From contig JAQGMT010000397.1 of NCBI GenBank assembly GCA_028292185.1, positions 1 through 13,454 on the forward strand: DNA of 13,454 bases, read 5' to 3'. The notes under the pieces are model-generated. The model searched no databases. It was not told the origin of the DNA and was given only the letters and a program-made list of their open reading frames with translations. The DNA comes from Ramlibacter sp. Lineage in GTDB: Bacteria; Pseudomonadota; Gammaproteobacteria; Burkholderiales; Burkholderiaceae_C. This document shows positions 7,376 to 13,454 of the stretch, in pieces. The position numbers and the translations under genes are program-made. Within the stretch, counting starts at the first letter, position 1; every line of letters begins with the position of its first letter.

Positions 7376-10342
7376 CTATGCCCGTTCGACGTTGCAGATC
7401 GTCGTCTTGGTCTCTTGCATCATCGTCACGCTGTCGTAGCCGTACGTCGTGCCCGTGTTCACCGCCTCGCCGCGCACCACCGGCGCCGCGCCGTTGGGGT
7501 AGTACGCCAGCATGTCGGCGCCTTGCCAGCGGCCGGAGAAGTGGAAGGGCATCCAGCAGGTGTCGGGGCCGACCCGCTCGGTGAGCATCGCCTGCACATT
7601 GAGGCGGCCGCCGGTGGGCGTATTGAGCCAGACGCGGTCGCCGTTCTTGATGCCGCGCGCCGCAGCTGCCTGCGGGTTGATTTCGACGAACGCCTCCTGC
7701 TGCAGTTCGGCCAGCCAGGGATTGGAGCGGGTTTCCTCGCCGCCACCCTCGTATTCCGTCAGGCGGCCCGAGGTGAGGATCAAGGGGAATTTCTCCGCCA
7801 CCTTGTCGGTGAGGTTCTTCTGCTGCAGCGTCTTGTACAGGGTGGGCAGCCGCCAGAACGCCTTCTTGTCGTCGTGCGAGGGATATTTCGCCACCAGGTC
7901 GGGCCGCGTGCTGTACAGCGCCTCGCGGTGCTGCGGAATGCCATCGGGGAAGTTCCAGACCACCGCGCGCGCCTTGGCGTTGCCGAAAGGATGGCAGCCG
8001 TGGTTCTTCATCACGACCCGCTGGATGCCGCCGGACAAGTCGGTCTTCCAGTTCTTGCCTTCCGCCGCCGACTGCTCCACCGGCGTCAGTTCGCTCCACC
8101 AGCCGAGCTTCTTGAGCAGGACGTGGTCGAACTCGGGATAGCCGGTCTGGATGTCGGCGCCCTTGGAGGCGGAACCGTCCTCGGCGAGCAGGTTGACGCC
8201 ATCGCGTTCCACGCCGAAGTTCGCACGGAAGTTGCCGCCGCCCTCCATCACGTGCTGCGAGGTGTTGTACAGGACGTGCGTGCCGGGATGCTTGAGCTCC
8301 GGAGTGCCGAAGCACGGCCACGGCAAGCCGAAGGTGTCGCCGGTGAGGTCGTAGCCGGTGTCCTTGTCCTTGGCGCCCGGCTTGGCCCTGAGCGTCTTGA
8401 CGTCGAACGCGCCCATGTTCTTCATGTGCGCCTTCAGCCGCTCGGGGCTCTGCCCCGTGTAGCCGATGGTCCACATGCCCTTGTTGATTTCGCGCAGGAT
8501 GTCCTCGGGCACGGGCTCGTCCATGCCCTTGACCTTCTGCATCTTGTAGTTCTTGACCAGTTCCTTGCCGAAGCCGAGCTTCTCGGCCAGCTGGTACATG
8601 ATCATGTGGTCGGTGCGGCTCTCCCACAGGGGCTCGATCACCTTTTCGCGCCATTGCAGCGAGCGGTTGGAAGCCGTCACCGAGCCGCTGGTTTCCAGCT
8701 GCGTGGCCGCCGGCAACAGGTAGACGGCGCGATTGGCGTTGAGGTCCTCGGGCTTGCCGGGCATGGCTGCCATCGCCGCTGTCGCGGAGGGATAGGGATC
8801 GACCACGACCAGCAGGTCGAGCTTGTCCATGGCCCGCTTCATTTCCAGGCCGCGGGTCTGCGAGTTCGGAGCATGGCCCCAGTAGAAGACGCCCCGCAGG
8901 TTCGGCGTCTGGTCGATCAGGTCGTTCTTTTCCAGCACGCCGTCGATCCAGCGCGAGACCGTGATGCCGGGCTTGCTCATCATCCCGACGTTTTCGAAGC
9001 GGCCCTTGATCCAGTCGAAGTCGACGCCCCAGACCTTGGCGAAATGGCGCCAGGAGCCTTCGACGAGCCCGTAGTAGCCCGGCAGCGAATCGGGGTTGGG
9101 ACCGATGTCGGTGGCGCCTTGCACGTTGTCGTGGCCACGGAAGATGTTGGCGCCGCCGCCCGACACGCCGACGTTACCCAAGGCGAGCTGCACGATGCAC
9201 GAAGCGCGGACGATCGCATTGCCCGTGGTGTGCTGAGTCTGCCCCATGCACCACACCAGCGTGGAAGGCCGGTTCATGGCCATCATCTGCGCGACCTTGA
9301 ACACCTGCGCCTCGGGCACGCCGCAGGCTTCCTCGACCTTGTCCGGCGTCCACTTGGCCATGACGTCCTTCTTGACGTCCTCCATGCCGTACACGCGGTC
9401 GTTGATGTACTTCTTGTCTTCCCAGCCGTTCTTGAAGATGTGGAACAGCACGCCGAACAGGAACGGGATGTCGCTGCCGGAGCGGATGCGCACGTATTCG
9501 TCGGCCTTGGCGGCGGTGCGCGTGAAGCGCGGATCCACCACGATCATCTTGCAGCCGTTTTCCTTCGAGTGCAGCATGTGCAGCATGCTGACCGGGTGCG
9601 CCTCGGCGGCGTTCGAGCCGATGTACAACGCGCACTTGCTGTTCTGCATGTCGTTGTACGAATTGGTCATGGCGCCGTAACCCCAGGTGTTGGCGACGCC
9701 GGCGACCGTGGTGGAGTGGCAGATGCGCGCCTGGTGGTCGCAGTTGTTGCTGCCCCAGAGGCTGACGAACTTGCGCATCAGGTACGCCTGCTCGTTGCTG
9801 TGCTTGGAAGAGCCGATCCAGTACACCGACTCGGGCCCGCTCGCCTTGCGCAGTTCGAGGATCTTGGCGCTGATCTCGTTGAGGGCCGTGTCCCAGCTGA
9901 TGCGCTCGTACTTGCCGTTCACCAGCTTCATCGGGTAGCGCAGGCGGAACTCGCCATGCCCGTGCTCACGGATGGCGGAGCCCTTGGCGCAGTGCGAACC
10001 CATGTTGATCGGCGAATCGAACACCGGCTCTTGCCGCACCCACACGCCGTTCTCGACCACCGCGTCGATCGCGCAGCCCACCGAGCAGTGCGTGCAGACG
10101 GTCCGCTTGACTTCGATCTTGCCTTCGCCGATGCCCGCCGTGTTGCCGTCCGCCGCCTTGGCCTTCTTGACCAGCGTCAGGGAAGAAGCGGCGATGCCGA
10201 CGCCGACGCCCAATCCCGAGCGGCGCAGGAACGCGCGCCGGTCCATCGTGGGCGGCGCTCCGGACAAGCCGCGCTGCAGGCTGTGAAGGAACGGCGAGCG
10301 TGCGCCGGCCTGGGCGGAACCGGATTTCTTGGTAAGCAACAT
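7376..10342 (-). CDS. fdhA: Formate dehydrogenase alpha (catalytic) subunit, Tat-exported, cysteine-type
   Basis: This is the molybdopterin enzyme that oxidises formate to CO2 in the periplasm; it binds bis-MGD with Mo or W. The 988-aa protein has a Tat signal with an unusually long n-region (DRRAFLRRSG at 34-43, cleavage near AKAA, residue 64). Next come the [4Fe-4S] ligands Cys83, Cys86, Cys90 and Cys118, with the conserved Lys120. The metal ligand is Cys208 (ARICHSTTV; codon TGC at 9719-9721), where E. coli FdnG has selenocysteine. His209 follows, and Arg402 in FRGHDNVQGA fits the catalytic arginine. The C-terminal dinucleotide-binding domain includes LTSGRLTEYEGGGEETRSNPW. AGGAG (10351-10355) lies 8 nt from the ATG at 10342 but only 2 nt from the ATG at 10348, so I chose 10342. 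The frame is open to 10912, but that upstream part is not coding. Confidence 0.97.
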   Translation of the reverse strand: MLLTKKSGSAQAGARSPFLHSLQRGLSGAPPTMDRRAFLRRSGLGVGVGIAASSLTLVKKAKAADGNTAGIGEGKIEVKRTVCTHCSVGCAIDAVVENGVWVRQEPVFDSPINMGSHCAKGSAIREHGHGEFRLRYPMKLVNGKYERISWDTALNEISAKILELRKASGPESVYWIGSSKHSNEQAYLMRKFVSLWGSNNCDHQARICHSTTVAGVANTWGYGAMTNSYNDMQNSKCALYIGSNAAEAHPVSMLHMLHSKENGCKMIVVDPRFTRTAAKADEYVRIRSGSDIPFLFGVLFHIFKNGWEDKKYINDRVYGMEDVKKDVMAKWTPDKVEEACGVPEAQVFKVAQMMAMNRPSTLVWCMGQTQHTTGNAIVRASCIVQLALGNVGVSGGGANIFRGHDNVQGATDIGPNPDSLPGYYGLVEGSWRHFAKVWGVDFDWIKGRFENVGMMSKPGITVSRWIDGVLEKNDLIDQTPNLRGVFYWGHAPNSQTRGLEMKRAMDKLDLLVVVDPYPSATAAMAAMPGKPEDLNANRAVYLLPAATQLETSGSVTASNRSLQWREKVIEPLWESRTDHMIMYQLAEKLGFGKELVKNYKMQKVKGMDEPVPEDILREINKGMWTIGYTGQSPERLKAHMKNMGAFDVKTLRAKPGAKDKDTGYDLTGDTFGLPWPCFGTPELKHPGTHVLYNTSQHVMEGGGNFRANFGVERDGVNLLAEDGSASKGADIQTGYPEFDHVLLKKLGWWSELTPVEQSAAEGKNWKTDLSGGIQRVVMKNHGCHPFGNAKARAVVWNFPDGIPQHREALYSTRPDLVAKYPSHDDKKAFWRLPTLYKTLQQKNLTDKVAEKFPLILTSGRLTEYEGGGEETRSNPWLAELQQEAFVEINPQAAAARGIKNGDRVWLNTPTGGRLNVQAMLTERVGPDTCWMPFHFSGRWQGADMLAYYPNGAAPVVRGEAVNTGTTYGYDSVTMMQETKTTICNVERA

Positions 10343-10350
10343 GGTCATGA

Positions 10351-10355
10351 CTCCT
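10351..10355 (-). promoter_or_regulatory. Ribosome-binding site deciding the alpha subunit start
   Basis: AGGAG on the minus strand stands 8 nt before the ATG at 10342 and only 2 nt before the ATG at 10348. The spacing selects the inner of the two nearby Met codons. Confidence 0.7.
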
Positions 10356-10360
10356 GACGA

Positions 10361-10422
10361 GCCGCCTCTAAGGAGGCATGGGCCCCCTCGGGGGGCAGCG
10401 AACGAATGTGAGCGTGGGGGCG
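10361..10422. repeat. Intergenic repeat element with two hairpins (Comamonadaceae type)
   Basis: This block lies in the 104-bp gap between the Tat peptide gene and the alpha gene. It contains the stem GCCTC-TAAG-GAGGC (10364-10377) and then GCCCCC-TCG-GGGGGC (10382-10396). It closes with GCAGCGAACGAATGTGAGCG and a GTGGGGGC end that could pair alternatively with the GCCCCC arm. From memory, the pattern GGGGGGCAGCGA...GTGAGCGTGGGGGC recurs between genes in Comamonadaceae genomes; I cannot confirm the copy number here. In the fdh mRNA it would form stable structures just before the alpha ribosome-binding site, so it could set the ratio of the upstream gene to the subunits. Confidence 0.65.
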
Positions 10423-10446
10423 CATTAACTCGCCGAAAAGTGAGAG

Positions 10447-10653
10447 TTAAATAAGGGCGGACTTGTAGTAGCGCTTGACGTGTTCCGTCACCTGGTAGCC
10501 ACCGCCTTTTTCGGGCGGCTCCTTGGCTTGCGGCTGCGGGGCGGTTTCCTGGACTGCGCCAGGCAGCAGGGAGGCCGCGGCGGCGATGGCACCGGCGGTG
10601 CCGGCGCCCGCGAAAAGCGTTCTGCGCGATAGCTTGCTCTTTGGCTGGCTCAT
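10447..10653 (-). CDS. Formate dehydrogenase region Tat-signal peptide protein
   Basis: The 68-aa product matches what I know of the family 'formate dehydrogenase region TAT target' (TIGR02811): about 65 aa, found beside periplasmic formate dehydrogenases, function unknown. A twin-arginine motif SRRTLFAG (residues 9-16) is followed by an Ala/Gly-rich hydrophobic stretch (AGTAGAIAAAASLLPGAVQ). The short mature tail ends in GGGYQVTEHVKRYYKSALI, and its last part is the conserved portion. AAGGAGA (10661-10667) stands 7 nt before the ATG at 10653. It is the first gene after the sigma-54 promoter. It could be a Tat escort or an assembly factor for alpha; both are inference. Confidence 0.92.
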   Translation of the reverse strand: MSQPKSKLSRRTLFAGAGTAGAIAAAASLLPGAVQETAPQPQAKEPPEKGGGYQVTEHVKRYYKSALI

Positions 10654-10660
10654 ATCTGTG

Positions 10661-10667
10661 TCTCCTT
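10661..10667 (-). promoter_or_regulatory. Ribosome-binding site of the Tat peptide gene
   Basis: AAGGAGA lies 7 nt upstream of the ATG at 10653. It is one of the strongest Shine-Dalgarno sequences in the window and fixes the start of this very short gene. Confidence 0.7.
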
Positions 10668-10772
10668 GACGGCCCCCGAAAGTGGATGCGCCACAACTTG
10701 GCCGATCGAATGTAGCTGCGGAAAACACGTTGTGCAACCCGGGAAACACGGAGACCACGGAAGGAAAATCTC

Positions 10773-10788
10773 AGCAGAAAGCGTGCCA
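10773..10788 (-). promoter_or_regulatory. Sigma-54 (RpoN) promoter of the fdh operon
   Basis: Read on the minus strand the site is TGGCACGCTTTCTGCT. The consensus is TGGCACG-N4-TTGC(A/T): the -24 half is perfect, the -12 half has one mismatch (CTGC for TTGC), and the invariant GG and GC are exactly 10 nt apart. Transcription should start near 10762, leaving a leader of about 110 nt before the Tat peptide gene. The site needs an ATP-hydrolysing activator, and one with the GAFTGA motif is encoded at the right end of the window. Confidence 0.82.
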
Positions 10789-10820
10789 CCGGGCGCGCGC
10801 TCGTGTCCCAGGGGCAAAGC

Positions 10821-10835
10821 GCGATGCTGCGTCGC
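10821..10835. promoter_or_regulatory. Possible degenerate third activator half-site
   Basis: GCGATGCTGCGTCGC has the outer arms GCGA/TCGC of the good site at 10874-10888 and agrees with it at 9 of 15 positions. Its centre is 31 bp (about three turns) from the nearer palindrome. It is weak and may be chance in GC-rich DNA. Confidence 0.25.
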
Positions 10836-10850
10836 AATAACCGCATGACT

Positions 10851-10866
10851 TGCGTCAGCTTGTCGG
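10851..10866. promoter_or_regulatory. Upstream activator site, copy 1 (promoter-proximal)
   Basis: TGCGTCAGCTTGTCGG is an imperfect palindrome that agrees with copy 2 at 13 of its first 15 positions. Its centre (10859) is about 97 bp upstream of the predicted sigma-54 start, a normal enhancer distance for NtrC-type activators. Confidence 0.65.
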
Positions 10867-10872
10867 GAGAAA

Positions 10873-10888
10873 TGCGACAACTTGTCGC
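10873..10888. promoter_or_regulatory. Upstream activator site, copy 2 (perfect palindrome)
   Basis: GCGACAA-C-TTGTCGC (10874-10888) is a perfect 7-bp inverted repeat around one base, preceded by the T shared with copy 1. Its centre (10881) is 22 bp from that of copy 1, so two dimers would bind the same face of the helix. It lies about 119 bp upstream of the predicted fdh start and also about 100 bp upstream of the divergent binding-protein gene, so it could serve both. Confidence 0.7.
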
Positions 10889-10981
10889 TTCGCCAAGTTG
10901 GAAAAACCTCAATTCGGGTAGGCCGGATTGCGCAATGCTTCACGCGGGGGCATTCTCGAGGCTGAATTCACCGAGGTGCCC

Positions 10982-12112
10982 ATGAAAACAACCCGCCTTT
11001 TCCTGCTTGGAACGTTTGCCTTGATGGCCTGCGCAGCGCGGGCCGAAACCGGCGTCACCGATCGCGAGGTCCTGGTCGGCCAGTTTGCCGCATTCAGCGG
11101 ACCGGCCGGCCAACTCGGCGAGCGCATGCGTGTCGGCATCGAAGCGCACTTCAAGTCGTTGAACGCGCAGGGCGGCGTGAACGGGCGGCAACTCAAGCTG
11201 GTGACGCGCGACGACGGGTATGAGCCGGAGAAATCGAAGGCCGCGGTGAAAGCCCTGATCGAAGAAGACAAGGTGTTTGCGCTGATCGGCTCGGTCGGCA
11301 CGCCGACCGGCCTGGCCGCGGTGCCCGTCTTGACCGCCGCCAACGTGCCGCTGGTGGGCATGTTCACCGGCGCGCAGGGCTTGCGCGATCCGTTCAACCG
11401 CAATGTTTTCCACGTCCGGGCCAGCTACTTCGACGAAGCCGAGCGCATCGTGCAGCACCTCACCACCTTGGGGGTGAAGAAGATCGCCGTGTTCTATCAA
11501 GACGACGCGTATGGCAAGACGGTTCTCGACGGCGTCAACCGTGCCCTGGCGCGCCGCCAGCTCAAGACCGTCGCCACCGGCACCGTGGAGCGCAACAGCA
11601 GCGACGTGGCCAAGGCGCTCGCTGCGATCCTGCCCGCCAACCCCGAAGCGATCGTCCAGGTCAGCGCTTACAAGTCTTGCGCTGCCTTCATCAAGCAGGC
11701 CCGGGCCAAAGGCTTCGGCGGACAGTTCTTCAACGTCAGCTTCGTCGGCTCGCAGGCCCTCGCCGACGAACTGGGCGACGCGGGAACCGGTGTCGTGATT
11801 TCCCAAGTGGTGCCCTTCCCCTACGGCGCGTCCAGCGCGGTGGTGCGCGAATACCAGCAGCGCATGAAGGAATCGGGCCAGAAAGACCTCGACTTCTCCA
11901 GCCTGGAGGGCTTCCTCACCGCCAAGGTGTTCACGGAAGGCCTGAAGCGCGCCGGCCGCAACCTCACCCGCGAGTCGCTGATTGCCGGATTGGAGTCGAT
12001 GCACGACGTGAACCTGGGCGGCTTCATGATCAACTACGGCCCGACCAACCACATGGGCTCTAACTTCACCGACCTGACGATCGTCGGGCGCGGCGGCAAG
12101 TTCGTGCACTAG
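10982..12112 (+). CDS. Periplasmic branched-chain amino acid-type substrate-binding protein
   Basis: The 376-aa protein has the type I periplasmic-binding fold of LivJ-like proteins (Peripla_BP_6). Typical features are VLVGQFAAFSGPAGQLGERM at the N-terminus, then INAQGGVNGR-like LNAQGGVNGRQLKLVTRDDG, ALIGSVGTPT and KKIAVFYQDDAYGKT. A signal peptide ends near ARA (residue 21). LMAC at 14-17 resembles a lipobox but has Met at -2, so lipidation is uncertain. The ATG at 10982 follows GAGG (10973-10976, 5-nt spacing); the ATG at 10928 in the same frame is too far upstream of the signal peptide. No permease or ATPase genes accompany it. It lies between the fdh promoter and the response-regulator gene, so sensing rather than transport is a reasonable guess. 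Confidence 0.9.
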   Translation: MKTTRLFLLGTFALMACAARAETGVTDREVLVGQFAAFSGPAGQLGERMRVGIEAHFKSLNAQGGVNGRQLKLVTRDDGYEPEKSKAAVKALIEEDKVFALIGSVGTPTGLAAVPVLTAANVPLVGMFTGAQGLRDPFNRNVFHVRASYFDEAERIVQHLTTLGVKKIAVFYQDDAYGKTVLDGVNRALARRQLKTVATGTVERNSSDVAKALAAILPANPEAIVQVSAYKSCAAFIKQARAKGFGGQFFNVSFVGSQALADELGDAGTGVVISQVVPFPYGASSAVVREYQQRMKESGQKDLDFSSLEGFLTAKVFTEGLKRAGRNLTRESLIAGLESMHDVNLGGFMINYGPTNHMGSNFTDLTIVGRGGKFVH

Positions 12113-12118
12113 GAGCGG

Positions 12119-12137
12119 CGCGCCGGGCGCCGGCGCG
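12119..12137. terminator. GC hairpin after the binding-protein gene
   Basis: CGCGCCGG-GCG-CCGGCGCG is a perfect 8-bp stem with a 3-nt loop, 6 bp after the stop codon. It is followed by TCTTCCT rather than a T run, so it is at best a weak terminator. It may reduce read-through into the response regulator or protect the 3' end. Confidence 0.4.
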
Positions 12138-12175
12138 GTCTTCCTGCGGACGCGGCGGGGTGCGACCCGCAGCCC

Positions 12176-12181
12176 TAAAAT
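12176..12181 (+). promoter_or_regulatory. Possible -10 element of the response-regulator gene
   Basis: TAAAAT stands in a GC-rich 92-bp gap, in the context CCCTAAAATTCG that I recall as frequent before Burkholderiales genes. No matching -35 hexamer is visible at 16-18 bp. If active, it would give a leader of only about 17 nt before the GTG at 12205. Confidence 0.35.
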
Positions 12182-12204
12182 TCGAGGTAGCTCGTGTCCA
12201 CCTC

Positions 12205-13454
12205 GTGACCCCTTCCCCCACCACCCCCGACAAGGCCGCCGATGGCTGGCCGTTCTGGTCGATCCTGATCGTCGATGACGAGCAGGGCATGCGCAATTTC
12301 CTGGTGAAGACGCTGGTGCCCCGCTGCCACTTCGTCATGGAAGCGGGCAGCGCCGAGGAAGCCTCCGAACTGCTGGTGGGCCACCACGTCGACCTGATCA
12401 TCCTGGACATCTCGCTGCCGGGCAAAAGCGGCGTGGCCTGGTTGAAGGAGCTGCGCGAGCAGGGCTTTTCCGGCGAGGTCATCCTCATCACCGCGTTCGC
12501 CGACCTGGACACGGCCATCGAAGCCCTTCGCGCGGGCGCCTCCGATTTCATCCTCAAGCCGTTTCGCGTGCCGCAGATCCTGAACGCGGTGAAGCACTGC
12601 TACGAGCGCTCGCGCCTGGCGCGCGAAAATTACGTGCTGCGCCGCAGCCTGCCGCCGGACGTGGCCCAGCGCGGCGGCTTGGTCGGCTGCTCACGCGCGA
12701 TGCAGCAGCTCACGGAATCGGTGCGCCGGGTGGCGGCCGTCAACAGCACGGTGCTGCTGCAGGGCGAGTCGGGCACCGGCAAGGAACTAGTCGCGCGTGC
12801 GCTGCACGAGTTGAGCGCGCGCGCGCAGGGCCCGTTCGTGCCGGTGAACTGCGCGTCGATGTCGCCCGAGCTGATCGAAAGCGAACTGTTCGGTCACGCC
12901 AAAGGCGCTTTCACCGGCGCCAGCAAGGCCCGCGACGGGCTCTTCCACTATGCGCAGGGCGGCACGCTGTTTCTCGACGAGGTGGCCGAGCTGCCGCTGG
13001 GCCTGCAAGCCACGCTGCTGCGCGCGCTGGAGGACCTGAAAATCCGGCCGGTGGGCAGCCAGCAGCTGGTGCCGCTGAACCTGCGCATCGTCGCCGCCAC
13101 CAATCGCTCGCTGGCCGGCGAAGTGGCCGCCGGCCGCTTTCGCAAGGACCTCTACTACCGCCTCCAGGTGGTGGAACTCACGCTGCCGCCCCTGCGCGAA
13201 CACAAGGAAGACATCCCGGCCCTGGTTGCCCACTTCATGGCGCAACTCGCACCGTCCCTCGGTGTCGAGCCGCTCGCAATAAGTGAAGGGGAAATGGCGT
13301 ACCTGATGCAGTACGACTGGCCGGGCAACGTGCGCGAATTGCGCAACCTGATCGAGCGTTCGCTGATCCTGGGGACGCTGAACGTGTCGGCCCTTTATGT
13401 TCAGCCGGCGCTGGCCAGTGAGCAGTCCAAGGCAGGCACCACCGACCTGCACGC
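12205..13454 (+). CDS. NtrC-family sigma-54-dependent response regulator, 3' end outside window
   Basis: The frame is open to the right edge (416 full codons). It starts with a receiver domain: Asp24/Asp25 in ILIVDDEQG, phosphorylatable Asp68 in IILDISLPG, Thr96 and Lys118 (ILKPF). An AAA+ domain follows, with Walker A GESGTGKE (187-194), ELFGHAKGAFTGA with the sigma-54-contacting GAFTGA loop (234-239), Walker B GGTLFLDEVAELP, and YDWPGNVRELRNLIER. The Fis-type DNA-binding domain lies beyond the edge. No ATG precedes the phosphorylation pocket, so the GTG at 12205 (MTPSPTTPDKAADGWPFWS) is the best start; no stop codon separates it from the preceding gene, and a GTG at 12160 is an alternative. 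The only nearby Shine-Dalgarno-like sequence (GAGG, 12184-12187) is too far away. It is the obvious candidate activator of the fdh promoter. Confidence 0.93.
   Translation, partial: MTPSPTTPDKAADGWPFWSILIVDDEQGMRNFLVKTLVPRCHFVMEAGSAEEASELLVGHHVDLIILDISLPGKSGVAWLKELREQGFSGEVILITAFADLDTAIEALRAGASDFILKPFRVPQILNAVKHCYERSRLARENYVLRRSLPPDVAQRGGLVGCSRAMQQLTESVRRVAAVNSTVLLQGESGTGKELVARALHELSARAQGPFVPVNCASMSPELIESELFGHAKGAFTGASKARDGLFHYAQGGTLFLDEVAELPLGLQATLLRALEDLKIRPVGSQQLVPLNLRIVAATNRSLAGEVAAGRFRKDLYYRLQVVELTLPPLREHKEDIPALVAHFMAQLAPSLGVEPLAISEGEMAYLMQYDWPGNVRELRNLIERSLILGTLNVSALYVQPALASEQSKAGTTDLH

Larger units (their letters stand above)
10654..10981. other. Divergent control region between the fdh operon and the binding-protein gene
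   Basis: This 328-bp stretch has no gene. From left to right it holds the fdh leader (10654 to about 10762), the sigma-54 promoter, about 60 bp of spacer, the paired palindromes, and about 90 bp before the rightward gene. I see no FNR-type TTGAT-N4-ATCAA site and no convincing IHF site. I also see no sigma-70 promoter for the rightward gene. Confidence 0.75.

Noticed and set aside
9719..9721. Possible selenocysteine codon in the formate dehydrogenase
   Set aside because: The codon for the metal ligand reads TGC (Cys), not TGA, and no in-frame TGA is present.
7328..10357. 1009-codon open frame on the + strand
   Set aside because: It lies antisense to the formate dehydrogenase alpha gene and consists of low-complexity Val/His/Arg-rich sequence with no family features.
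10378..10428. AAGGAGG-C-ATG on the + strand opening a 16-codon frame
   Set aside because: It falls entirely inside the repeat hairpins, encodes a Gly-rich short peptide, and is better explained as a by-product of the GCCTC/GAGGC stem.
10654..10772. Possible molybdenum-cofactor riboswitch or FNR site in the fdh leader
   Set aside because: The leader has only short imperfect repeats (for example GTTGTGCAAC) and no recognisable riboswitch core or TTGAT-N4-ATCAA site.
10343..10912. Upstream extension of the alpha subunit frame
   Set aside because: The frame is open by chance through the repeat, the Tat peptide gene and the promoter. The Tat signal, the ribosome-binding site and family length place the start at 10342.
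10940..12109. 389-codon open frame on the - strand
   Set aside because: It lies antisense to the binding-protein gene, which has a signal peptide, a ribosome-binding site and clear family motifs.
12787..13452. 221-codon open frame on the - strand
   Set aside because: It lies antisense to the AAA+ domain of the response regulator.

Overview
The window is GC-rich chromosomal DNA, most likely from a betaproteobacterium of the Burkholderiales (Comamonadaceae-like). This placement is an inference from codon bias, the architecture of the formate dehydrogenase, and an intergenic repeat that I recognise from memory as typical of Comamonadaceae genomes. There are no RNA genes, insertion sequences, phage genes or CRISPR arrays.

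Layout. A SAM-dependent methyltransferase, truncated by the left edge, reads rightward (1-743). From 790 to 10653 everything reads leftward. In transcription order the genes are: a 68-aa Tat-signal peptide of the 'formate dehydrogenase region' type, the Cys-type Mo/W formate dehydrogenase alpha subunit, the four-cluster ferredoxin-like beta subunit, a 77-aa lipoprotein, the cytochrome b gamma subunit, a 147-aa secreted Ala/Pro-rich protein, fdhD, a large FtsX-type permease, and a group II truncated hemoglobin. Divergently, on the + strand, lie a periplasmic branched-chain-amino-acid-type binding protein (10982-12112) and an NtrC-family sigma-54-dependent response regulator. The regulator starts at a GTG near 12205 and runs off the right edge, so an ATG-to-stop ORF search does not find it.

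How it fits together. The leftward operon encodes a periplasm-facing, membrane-anchored formate:quinone oxidoreductase. Alpha is Tat-exported and oxidises formate, beta wires electrons through four [4Fe-4S] clusters, and gamma carries the b hemes that reduce quinone. FdhD sulfurates the cofactor. Two small envelope proteins with no known role sit among the subunit genes.

The most interesting part is the 328-bp divergent region (10654-10981). It holds a nearly perfect sigma-54 promoter facing the fdh operon (10773-10788). About 97 and 119 bp upstream of the predicted start are two related palindromes whose centres are 22 bp (two helical turns) apart. This is the expected layout of an enhancer for an NtrC-type activator, and such an activator is encoded two genes away behind an orphan periplasmic binding protein. 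I propose a periplasmic binding protein / two-component / sigma-54 circuit controlling respiratory formate oxidation. The ligand and the sensor kinase (presumably beyond the right edge) are unknown.
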